A stretch of 5,963 nt of DNA from JBBIJO01 sp037445895 (GCA_037445895.1 JBBIJO010000043.1:1-5963), one strand, 5' to 3'; counted from the stretch's first letter, positions 1 through 5,776 are shown. A program made the numbers and translations. The notes: generated by a model not told the origin, from the sequence alone.

Positions 1-255
1 ATTACTTGTGTTATAAACCGTCCAATTCACACCATCAAACTTAGCAAGACCACCTTCCGATGTCCCAATCCATTTATTCCCTTGTCCATCTATTGCTATT
101 GCTCCGACATTATCATTAGGCAAACCTGAATTACTTGTGTTATAAACCGTCCAATTCACACCATCAAACTTAGCAAGACCTCCACCTGTCCCAATCCATT
201 TATTCCCTTGTCCATCTATTGCTATTGCCCGGACACCATTATCAGGCAAACCTGA
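1..255 (-). repeat. Two near-identical tandem repeat units (129 and 126 bp) encoding propeller blades
   Basis: Unit A (1-129) and unit B (130-255) are direct repeats in frame, encoding 43 and 42 residues. Two blocks are perfectly conserved at the DNA level: 51 bp (1-51 against 130-180) and 42 bp (61-102 against 187-228). Differences cluster in two short places: a 9 versus 6 base segment, so one extra codon in unit A, and about six substitutions near the end of the unit. A third copy starting at 256 is strongly diverged. Silent-site identity in the blocks points to recent duplication or gene conversion. More copies probably continue beyond the left edge. Confidence 0.9.
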
Positions 256-462
256 ATTAGCTCTGTTAAAAAATTCCTTCGCCCCGGTCTGCTTGTTAAT
301 TTTTACAAGTCCAACAGTTGTCCCAGCCCAAATATAATCACCCTCCACAGCAAAAGCAATAACATAATTCCCAGCTGTAAAATTCATCCATTCAGGATTT
401 TGTGAAAGGGAAAACATAGATGAAGCAAAGAGAAGGACAAAAATAAATGCAAAAGTTTTCAT
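1..462 (-). CDS. Secreted two-component-regulator-propeller repeat protein, N-terminal part (runs off the left edge)
   Basis: An open frame of 154 codons runs from the ATG at 462 to the window edge without a stop, so the C-terminus is missing. Residues 1-20 look like a Sec signal peptide: Lys2, then a hydrophobic stretch, with likely cleavage near Ser20-Gln21. Residues about 30-65 form a first, diverged blade (YIWAGTTVGLVKINKQTG). Two regular repeats follow at about 70-111 and 112-154, each with the pattern SGLP..N, AIAIDGQGNKWIGT, GGLAKFDGVNWTVYNTS. That is the signature of the Reg_prop beta-propeller family, found in hybrid sensor kinases and in many secreted proteins of Bacteroidota and relatives. 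A signal peptide followed directly by repeats suggests an extracytoplasmic protein. Whether a kinase, sorting or adhesion domain follows cannot be seen. The start is fixed by AGGAG six bases upstream. Its base and codon use differs from the neighbours (ATA for Ile, very few CGA/TCG trinucleotides). The family is confident; the function is unknown. Confidence 0.85.
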   Translation of the reverse strand, partial: MKTFAFIFVLLFASSMFSLSQNPEWMNFTAGNYVIAFAVEGDYIWAGTTVGLVKINKQTGAKEFFNRANSGLPDNGVRAIAIDGQGNKWIGTGGGLAKFDGVNWTVYNTSNSGLPNDNVGAIAIDGQGNKWIGTSEGGLAKFDGVNWTVYNTSN

Positions 463-670
463 TTTTGACTCCTACAAAATCAAATTGCAATTTAAGATTT
501 TTTAATTTTAAAACGAAAAATTATTTCCTTGGGGATAAAATTATTATACCAACTTTGTTCCCTCGGGTTAGGAAAGTTGTAAACAACCAATTCAGGGTTT
601 TTCGCAAACGGAACCACACCATTGATGGACCGATTGGGGCTAATGGGAATTATTCCCGAAGCAATAGCAA
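463..670. other. Intergenic region between the glycosyltransferase and propeller genes; no supported gene
   Basis: This 208-base stretch follows the glycosyltransferase stop and precedes the propeller gene, both on the minus strand. Apart from the ribosome binding site next to the propeller gene, I could not recognise a promoter matching TTTG-N19-23-TAnnTTTG. A TATAAT hexamer (543-548, minus) has no partner -35 box. A small odd palindrome, GGGAATTATTCCC, lies at 645-657. A minus-strand frame at 492-695 is open for 67 codons but lacks an ATG and a ribosome binding site. A plus-strand frame from 447 is also open but begins antisense to the propeller gene. I treat both as chance or degraded sequence. 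Confidence 0.5.
469..473 (-). promoter_or_regulatory. Ribosome binding site of the propeller protein gene
   Basis: Read on the minus strand, AGGAG lies six bases before the ATG at 462-460. This decides the start codon of a frame that is otherwise cut by the window edge. Confidence 0.7.
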
Positions 671-720
671 TTATTTCGCAAATTTCGGAGAACTTTCAAT
701 TAAACGCTCTGCGAAATAAT
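670..720. repeat. Perfect 11-bp inverted repeat spanning the glycosyltransferase stop codon
   Basis: ATTATTTCGCA at 670-680 is exactly complementary to TGCGAAATAAT at 710-720, separated by 29 bases. The inner arm contains the TAA stop of the glycosyltransferase (671-673). In the mRNA it could form a long-loop hairpin over the last codons. No U-run follows on the minus strand, so it is not a standard intrinsic terminator. It may be a 3'-end protecting structure or chance. Confidence 0.5.
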
Positions 721-1792
721 CCCAAGAGGCTATTGTTTTATATTTTTGAATTCCTTGAACGAATTGTTTTTTTTGCTGTTTTGAATATTCTATAATAGTT
801 TGTGCAATGGACTCGGGCGTAATTTTTGGAACGATTAAACCGCTACGATATGGCTCAATCATTTCCGGAAGGCTTCCTACGTTTGTTGCAACAACGGGAA
901 GGTTAAAATGGTAGGAAATGCCGACTATTCCGCTTTGCGTTGCCGATTTGTAGGGAAGCACACACAAATTTGCCGAAGAGAAGAACAAAGGAACCTCTTG
1001 GTCCGCAACGTAGCGCACAAAAAGCGATATTCTATCTTGCAATTGTAATTCACGGATAATTTTGTCGTAATTATTGAAAGGCGAGTAAGTTTCGCCAGCA
1101 ACAACAAGATGGAAATCGTTTGGGAGCAAAGCCAATGCTTTTATCAATAAATCCAATCCTTTGTATTCACGAATAAAGCCAAAAAACAATAGAATAAATT
1201 TGTCGGCTGGAAGTCCGAGCTTTCGACGCGCTTGTGTGGTATCGACTTTTTCGCCAAAATGGTCGTAGAGCGGATGGACAAGACGAATGAAATTTGCCTT
1301 TGGCAACAGCGAAAGTAAATCACTTTCAACAGCTTTGCTCATCGTAACGAAGAGATGATTTTGTTGTAGGAAAAATTTTGTCATTGCAATATCGCCGAAA
1401 CGCTTTTCGTGGGGCACCACATTGTCGAGTATCGAAATATTGAAAGTTGTCTTTTTCAAACGATTAAGAACGGTTCCTAACGGAATAGCAAAAAAAGGCA
1501 TCCAAAATTTTGTTATGAGTATATCGGGTGCATAAGATTTAACGATACGGGCTGTCGAGAAATACGAGAAAGGATTAATTGTATCGAGAAGTCGAACCGA
1601 GTCGATTGGTTCGGATTTGTCATCGGCTTGAACAAATTGGGACTTCCCGGGGAAAAGGAAATCGGGATATTGCCTTCGGAAAGTAAAAGCACGTGTTTCG
1701 GCGAATTTCGAGAGTGCTTTGAGCAACCGAGCATTGAATTGGGCAATTCCTCCGCGAAAAGGGTAAAATGTCGAAAGATATGCTATTTTCAT
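671..1792 (-). CDS. GT4-family glycosyltransferase
   Basis: The 373-residue product has the two-Rossmann-domain GT-B layout. Residues 1-20 (MKIAYLSTFYPFRGGIAQFN) hold the first beta strand and the glycine-rich GG loop at 14-15. VPHEKR at 127-131 is in the usual acceptor-side region. FFGFIREYKGLDLL at 203-216 is the start of the C-terminal domain, with Arg208 and Lys211 in the positions that contact the donor diphosphate. LVVAGE lies at 229-234, and PYKSATQSGIVGISYHFNLP with VVATNVGSLPE at 280-310 is the donor-binding end. The canonical E-x7-E motif is replaced by the TQSG variant, which I recall from Bacteroidota homologues. Such enzymes transfer a sugar from an activated nucleotide donor to surface polysaccharide, lipid or glycoprotein; the substrates here cannot be named. 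I chose the ATG at 1792, because an upstream in-frame TTG at 1804 adds only four atypical residues. There is no Shine-Dalgarno sequence. The gene starts 17 bases after the mce gene stop and is probably translated from the same mRNA. Confidence 0.9.
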   Translation of the reverse strand: MKIAYLSTFYPFRGGIAQFNARLLKALSKFAETRAFTFRRQYPDFLFPGKSQFVQADDKSEPIDSVRLLDTINPFSYFSTARIVKSYAPDILITKFWMPFFAIPLGTVLNRLKKTTFNISILDNVVPHEKRFGDIAMTKFFLQQNHLFVTMSKAVESDLLSLLPKANFIRLVHPLYDHFGEKVDTTQARRKLGLPADKFILLFFGFIREYKGLDLLIKALALLPNDFHLVVAGETYSPFNNYDKIIRELQLQDRISLFVRYVADQEVPLFFSSANLCVLPYKSATQSGIVGISYHFNLPVVATNVGSLPEMIEPYRSGLIVPKITPESIAQTIIEYSKQQKKQFVQGIQKYKTIASWDYFAERLIESSPKFAK

Positions 1793-1809
1793 TGTCAAAT
1801 TCAAAAAAT

Positions 1810-2757
1810 CTATGGACGAGTTCCTAAACGTAAATTTACATTCACTCCGTGATACCGAATTAATGAAACGAGTTCCGATAGGTTTGTCAATGCTGTATCT
1901 AAACGAATGAAAAATGATTTATCGTATATAATATTATGAACGAGCCCGTCTCCGTTGCGTATCTCGCCGAGTAGCCCATTTATTTGCGAAAGAGCGGTAT
2001 CGAGCATATTTATGCTGTTTTGGGTGTTATCGAGTAGATTGGTTGCTTTTGCCGAAATGACGTCGAGCCGATTAACCAGAGTTTCGATACGCGGTTCGTA
2101 TTTCGTGTAGTCTCGCTTCAAAGCCGATGTAATGTCGCGAAGGTTTTTCAATGTCTGATTAATATTCGATTGGTTAAGTTCCATAATTTCTTTGGTTACT
2201 CGAAGTGCTTGGTTTGCATTGGAAATTACCTCGCGTGTTTCTTGGATGAAACGTTTATCGCCAAGCAATTTATTTGCCGACGAAAGTGTTGTATCGAGTT
2301 GCAAAAGCAATTTTTTCCCTTGTATGGAAATCTCGCCCAAGTAAGTAACTAAGTCGGAAAAATCGGCACTAGTCTCGCCTGGTATCTCTTGTTTCGGGTC
2401 GAAAGGTTCATCTGCATTACCAGGAAAAATTTCAATTTTCTTTCCGCCTGTGATTTCGAGTATTGTTATCCGAGCACGAACATCTTTCCGAAAGTCGTTA
2501 GTGTTGTCGACTGTTGCAACAACAAGAACGCTACCTTTGTCGTTCGAAACCGAACTAACCACACCGCGCTTAACCCCATTTACTACAACAGGGCTGGATA
2601 CTTGAAGACCCGCAGAGTTTGGAAATCGTAGATGGATTGTTTCCGCAGTCATCGAAACTTTGTATCCTCGACCCAAAATTATTCCCAAGACAAGCAAAAT
2701 TGCTCCTGCGACCGAAACAATTCCAACCTTAATTTCAATTTTCTTTAAATTTTTCAT
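1810..2757 (-). CDS. Mce/MlaD-family lipid-transport substrate-binding protein, membrane-anchored
   Basis: The 315-residue product starts with a short basic cytoplasmic segment and a single membrane helix (about residues 12-29), so it is probably anchored in the inner membrane with the rest in the periplasm. The Mce domain follows at about 38-113. It shows the conserved pattern F-PNSAGLQVSSPVVVNGVKRGVV (45-67) and ends with GGKKIEIFPG (104-113). The rest, 135-300, is predominantly helical and rich in Asn, Leu and Thr heptad-like spacing (SSANKLL, NLLDNTQNSINMLDTAL). That fits the tunnel-forming helices of MlaD/PqiB/MCE proteins. The family moves phospholipids or other hydrophobic molecules between membranes with an MlaE permease and MlaF ATPase, neither of which is in this window. 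I chose the ATG at 2757; an upstream TTG at 2778 would add MFFSNSC and would overlap a promoter candidate. The glycosyltransferase gene follows at 17 bases, suggesting an operon. Confidence 0.9.
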   Translation of the reverse strand: MKNLKKIEIKVGIVSVAGAILLVLGIILGRGYKVSMTAETIHLRFPNSAGLQVSSPVVVNGVKRGVVSSVSNDKGSVLVVATVDNTNDFRKDVRARITILEITGGKKIEIFPGNADEPFDPKQEIPGETSADFSDLVTYLGEISIQGKKLLLQLDTTLSSANKLLGDKRFIQETREVISNANQALRVTKEIMELNQSNINQTLKNLRDITSALKRDYTKYEPRIETLVNRLDVISAKATNLLDNTQNSINMLDTALSQINGLLGEIRNGDGLVHNIIYDKSFFIRLDTALTNLSELVSLIRYHGVNVNLRLGTRP

Positions 2758-2775
2758 ACAACTATTGGAAAAAAA

Positions 2776-2810
2776 CAAAATTAAGTTTAAAAATTATAAT
2801 AACGGCAAAA
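2776..2810 (-). promoter_or_regulatory. Candidate Bacteroidota-type promoter for the mce-glycosyltransferase unit
   Basis: On the minus strand, TAATTTTG (2783-2776) matches the TAnnTTTG -7 element of Bacteroidota exactly. TTTTG (2810-2806) lies 22 bases upstream as a -33 TTTG element, at the long end of the tolerated spacing. Transcription would start roughly a dozen bases before the ATG at 2757, which argues against the alternative TTG start at 2778. The surrounding DNA is very AT-rich, so a chance match is possible. Confidence 0.35.
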
Positions 2811-2920
2811 TGCTCAAAAAGTTTAGGTAAATTGTCGGAGGCTCCAAAATATCACCCGCATAACAAAAATATTCCTGTGTTGTTCGCTATCCGCCAATTC
2901 CAATAAATCTATTATTCTTC

Positions 2921-2938
2921 GTCTAAATATGTCTAAAT
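2921..2938 (+). repeat. Short direct repeat (GTCTAAAT twice) overlapping the mnmG start
   Basis: GTCTAAAT occurs at 2921-2928 and again at 2931-2938, a spacing of one helical turn, flanking and overlapping the first possible start codon at 2929. There is no Shine-Dalgarno sequence before either this ATG or the next in-frame ATG at 2950. The repeat may be chance. If translation starts at 2950, it would lie in the leader and could be a regulatory site. Confidence 0.3.
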
Positions 2939-4815
2939 CATTGAAAACAATGGATGATAAATTTGATATAATTGTTATTGGCGGGGGGCACGCCGGAATC
3001 GAAGCTTCTTACGTGGGATCGCGTATGGGGTGCCGTGTGGCTCTCGTTACAATGAACAAATACACAATGGGGCGTCCTTCGTGCAACCCATCTATTGGAG
3101 GAACGGCGAAGGGACACCTTGTTAAAGAAATCGATGCGCTCGGTGGTGCTATGGGTTTACTCGCCGATCGGGCTGGTATTCATTTCAAAATGTTGAACCG
3201 TTCGAAAGGTCCTGCTGTTTGGTCGCCACGAGCTCAAATCGATAAGGAACTATATCCACTTTACGTTCTTGAACTACTTACTAACCAAAAGAATTTAACA
3301 ATTATCGAGGCAACCGTAAAGCAAATACTGATTGAAAATGGCAAGGCAAAAGGCATTGAAACATTCGACAACGAGATAATCTTTGCTCCCAATATTATAC
3401 TTTGTGCGGGCACATTCCTTAATGGAGTTATGTGGACAGGATTGAACGCACGCTCCGGAGGTCGTTTCAATGAGCCAGCTTCGAAGTATCTTTCCGATTT
3501 ATTGGCAAAGGTTGGTTTCGAAACAGGTAGATTGAAGACCGGGACTCCACCCCGAATTTGGCGGCATTCAGTAGATTTTACTAAGACTGAAATATCGCCC
3601 GGGGACGAGCCGCCAGAACCCTTCCATAGAAATACACTAAGGGTAAAAAATCGTATCGTCTGCTTTGCAACCTCGACAAATGCTAAAACTCACGAAGTTC
3701 TTGCAACGGGATTCGACCGTTCACCAATGTTTACTGGCAGAATCAAAGGGACCGGCCCACGCTATTGTCCTTCGATAGAAGATAAGGTAAATCGCTTCGC
3801 TGAAAGGGATTCACATAAAATATTGCTCGAGCCGGAAGGTTTACATACAGATTCCATTTACGTCAATGGCTTTTCGACTAGTTTACCCGAAGATGTGCAA
3901 ATCGAAGGTTTGCAAACAATTCCTGGGCTTGAAAAAGCTGAACTTATCCGCCCGGGATATGCAATCGAATACGATTTCTTTTATCCTTATCAATTAAAAC
4001 TAACTTTGGAAACCAAAGAAGTCGAAGGGCTTTTCTTTGCGGGGCAAATAAACGGAACTTCTGGCTACGAAGAAGCATCCGCACAAGGAATTATTGCTGG
4101 GATAAATTCAGCTTTGAAAATTCAGCGTAGAGAACCATTTTCGTTGAAGCGAAACGAAGCTTATATTGGCGTTTTAATAGACGACCTTGTGAACAAAAGC
4201 ACCGAAGAGCCATATAGAATCTTTACATCCCTTGCTGAATATCGTTTGCTTTTGCGACAAGATAATGCAGACGAACGTCTTATCGAGTATGGTTACGAAT
4301 TTGGTTTAATTCCCCAAGAAGATTACGAACGGCATCTGCAAAAGATTGACTTATTAAAAATGTCCTACGAAGAGTCGAAGCATTACAAAATTTCTGCGGA
4401 AAGCATTAACCCATATCTCGAAAAAATTGGCGAAACTCCAATCGACGAAGCAGTGGACTTACATTATTTAGCAAAGCGAAACAATGTTCGGTTGGAAGAC
4501 ATCTTTTCGCTGGTAAATTCCACCCCGAGTGCGCTTTCAGCTTTGAAAAAGGATACAAAATTAGTTGAACGACTCCAAATTGATATCAAATACGAAGGGT
4601 ATCTCGAGCGTCAACGCAAAGAAATCGAGCTCTTTATGCAAAACGAAACCAAACTTATCCCCGAAAATATAAATTATTGGGACATCCACTCTCTTTCGAA
4701 AGAGGCACGCGAAAAGCTTTCGAAAATTCGACCAAATTCGCTGGGACAAGCGTCGAGGATTTCTGGCGTTTCGGCTTCCGATGTGTCAATTTTGGCTTTG
4801 TATCTTGCCGGATAA
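2929..4815 (+). CDS. mnmG: tRNA uridine-5-carboxymethylaminomethyl(34) synthesis enzyme MnmG (GidA)
   Basis: MnmG is an FAD enzyme that works in the cytoplasm with the GTPase MnmE to install carboxymethylaminomethyl or aminomethyl groups at wobble U34 of certain tRNAs, using methylene-tetrahydrofolate. The 628-residue length is typical. The FAD Rossmann motif GGGHAGIE is at 18-25. The conserved GRPSCNPSIGG segment at 48-58 carries Cys52, and GPRYCPSIEDK at 276-286 carries Cys280; these match the two catalytic cysteines of the Escherichia coli enzyme. The second family signature, AGQINGTSGYEEASAQG, is at 371-387. The C-terminal MnmE/tRNA-interaction region has EYRLLLRQDNADERL (437-451), IKYEGYLERQ (553-562) and RPNSLGQASRISGVS (601-615). 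No key residue is missing. The ATG at 2929 gives seven extra residues; the ATG at 2950 (MDDKFDIIVIGGG) gives a spacing closer to the E. coli protein and is equally likely. The gene is divergent from the mce gene and is followed at 52 bases by a co-directional gene, with a parS site between them. Confidence 0.98.
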   Translation: MSKSLKTMDDKFDIIVIGGGHAGIEASYVGSRMGCRVALVTMNKYTMGRPSCNPSIGGTAKGHLVKEIDALGGAMGLLADRAGIHFKMLNRSKGPAVWSPRAQIDKELYPLYVLELLTNQKNLTIIEATVKQILIENGKAKGIETFDNEIIFAPNIILCAGTFLNGVMWTGLNARSGGRFNEPASKYLSDLLAKVGFETGRLKTGTPPRIWRHSVDFTKTEISPGDEPPEPFHRNTLRVKNRIVCFATSTNAKTHEVLATGFDRSPMFTGRIKGTGPRYCPSIEDKVNRFAERDSHKILLEPEGLHTDSIYVNGFSTSLPEDVQIEGLQTIPGLEKAELIRPGYAIEYDFFYPYQLKLTLETKEVEGLFFAGQINGTSGYEEASAQGIIAGINSALKIQRREPFSLKRNEAYIGVLIDDLVNKSTEEPYRIFTSLAEYRLLLRQDNADERLIEYGYEFGLIPQEDYERHLQKIDLLKMSYEESKHYKISAESINPYLEKIGETPIDEAVDLHYLAKRNNVRLEDIFSLVNSTPSALSALKKDTKLVERLQIDIKYEGYLERQRKEIELFMQNETKLIPENINYWDIHSLSKEAREKLSKIRPNSLGQASRISGVSASDVSILALYLAG

Positions 4816-4828
4816 TTTTTAACTTGCA

Positions 4829-4848
4829 AATGTTCCACGTGGAACATT
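4829..4848. other. parS centromere site (ParB-binding palindrome)
   Basis: AATGTTCCACGTGGAACATT is a perfect 20-bp palindrome. Its 16-bp core, TGTTCCACGTGGAACA (4831-4846), is a known parS variant of the consensus TGTTTCACGTGAAACA, differing only by the symmetric C/G pair seen for example in Pseudomonas. ParB loads here, spreads using CTP and directs origin segregation and SMC loading. It sits 13 bases after the mnmG stop. parS sites cluster near the replication origin, often beside mnmG, rsmG, parA and parB. Only mnmG is visible here. Confidence 0.9.
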
Positions 4849-4853
4849 ACAGA

Positions 4854-4859
4854 AAGGAG
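4854..4859 (+). promoter_or_regulatory. Strong ribosome binding site selecting a TTG start
   Basis: AAGGAG at 4854-4859 is eight bases before the TTG at 4868. This supports the non-ATG start of the following reductase-like gene. No in-frame ATG exists near the N-terminus, and the Rossmann strand MKIVVLGASG begins exactly at the TTG. Confidence 0.8.
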
Positions 4860-4867
4860 TATATAAC

Positions 4868-5776
4868 TTGAAGATTGTTGTTTTAGGAGCCTCTGGTAAA
4901 GTTGGCGAAGCCGTTGTAGATGTTCTCCAACAAGAAACCGATTTCGAGATTGTTGGAATTTCTTCGCGTTTGTTCCGAAGCGAAGAAACACGCAGTATAA
5001 AAAAACTCCAAATTGACGTTACCGATTTCAAACACTTGCGCAAAACAATTCTCGACGAAAAGCCTAACTTCATTATCAATTCAGTCGGAATTTCCGACGA
5101 AGAATTCTGCAAGAAAAATAAAAAAATTGCTTGGGCAATTAACGCCGAACTTGTCTCGAACTTAGTCTCGATTTCCAAAATTCTAAATTCTTTCTTTATT
5201 ACATTCTCCTGCGATTCAGTTTTCGATTTTGCCTCGGGACCCTACCCCGAAGACGCAAAACCGAATCCTAAAAGCTACCTCGGAAAGACTAAACTTGCTG
5301 CCGAAAATATTGTTCAAACAACATTGCAAAAATATACGATAATTCGACTACCACTAGTCTATGGTATTTCGCTCAACGGCAAAGAGGATTTTGTTCAACG
5401 ACTCCTACATAATATGCAGAAAGGAAATCCTATTCAACTCCCGACTAATTTATTCACTAATCCAATTTTTGCGGAAGATGTGGCTTGGGGTGTATTAAAG
5501 GCAATCGAAAAACAATATGTTGGGTTTTTACATTTTGGAGGCAGAAGTTATTTCCCTCTCTATGAATTCGGCAAAAAGTTGGCGGAAGTTTTTAAATTGC
5601 CAAAAGAACTTGTCCAACAAAGCCAATTACCCAAAAAAGAGAAACGCGGGCTGCACAAAATCTTCACCGAGGCACTTCTTGGAATCGAATTTTCAACAAA
5701 TTTCGAAGGTCTAATAGCATTGCAATACTTAATGAAAGAAGACGATTCATCGTTCGATAAGCTCCTTCAATTATAA
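4868..5776 (+). CDS. RmlD-like NAD(P)-binding sugar reductase/epimerase homologue (extended SDR)
   Basis: The 302-residue product belongs to the dTDP-4-dehydrorhamnose reductase-like extended SDR group. The nucleotide-binding loop GASGKVG is at 7-13 and an acidic turn after strand 3, QIDVTD, is at 48-53. The NFIINSVG strand is at 67-74, followed by INAELVSNL at 91-99, equivalent to the usual VNAxxxxNLA. SCDSVFD at 114-120 replaces the usual STDYVFD, so the catalytic Thr is Cys115. YLGKTKLAAE at 137-146 has the conserved Lys142, but Leu138 stands where the catalytic Tyr of YxxxK is expected, with a Tyr one residue earlier (137). IIRLPLVYG (158-166) and NPIFAEDVAWGVLKAIE (198-214) match the C-terminal substrate half. 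Known relatives make dTDP-rhamnose or other activated sugars; the substrate here cannot be named, and the altered triad may mean a non-catalytic or modified role. The TTG start is supported by AAGGAG at eight bases. The gene is probably transcribed with mnmG. No rmlA, B or C genes are in view. Confidence 0.82.
   Translation: MKIVVLGASGKVGEAVVDVLQQETDFEIVGISSRLFRSEETRSIKKLQIDVTDFKHLRKTILDEKPNFIINSVGISDEEFCKKNKKIAWAINAELVSNLVSISKILNSFFITFSCDSVFDFASGPYPEDAKPNPKSYLGKTKLAAENIVQTTLQKYTIIRLPLVYGISLNGKEDFVQRLLHNMQKGNPIQLPTNLFTNPIFAEDVAWGVLKAIEKQYVGFLHFGGRSYFPLYEFGKKLAEVFKLPKELVQQSQLPKKEKRGLHKIFTEALLGIEFSTNFEGLIALQYLMKEDDSSFDKLLQL

Noticed and set aside
1..255. Tandem repeats considered as a CRISPR-like or satellite array
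   Set aside because: The units are in frame, lack spacers and encode a known propeller blade pattern.
447..719. Plus-strand frame of 90 codons antisense to the propeller gene start and the glycosyltransferase end
   Set aside because: It begins inside the propeller gene signal-peptide region on the opposite strand, has no ribosome binding site and reads as low-information sequence rich in Asn, Arg and Lys.
1690..1695. Second CACGTG core inside the glycosyltransferase gene, considered as another parS
   Set aside because: The flanks (AAAG before, TTTC after the core region) do not form the TGTT..AACA palindrome required for ParB.
2837..2845. GGAGGCTCC considered as a Shine-Dalgarno sequence for a small gene upstream of mnmG
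   Set aside because: No ATG or GTG start follows at a usable distance, and no open frame is present.
2880..2915. Sigma-70-like promoter for mnmG (TTGTTC, TAAATC)
   Set aside because: Both boxes match only about half of the consensus, and no TAnnTTTG element with proper spacing was found on the plus strand.
4674..5178. Minus-strand frames opposite the mnmG end and the reductase start
   Set aside because: They are antisense to well-supported genes, have no recognisable domain, and their coding signal is explained by codon bias of the plus-strand genes.
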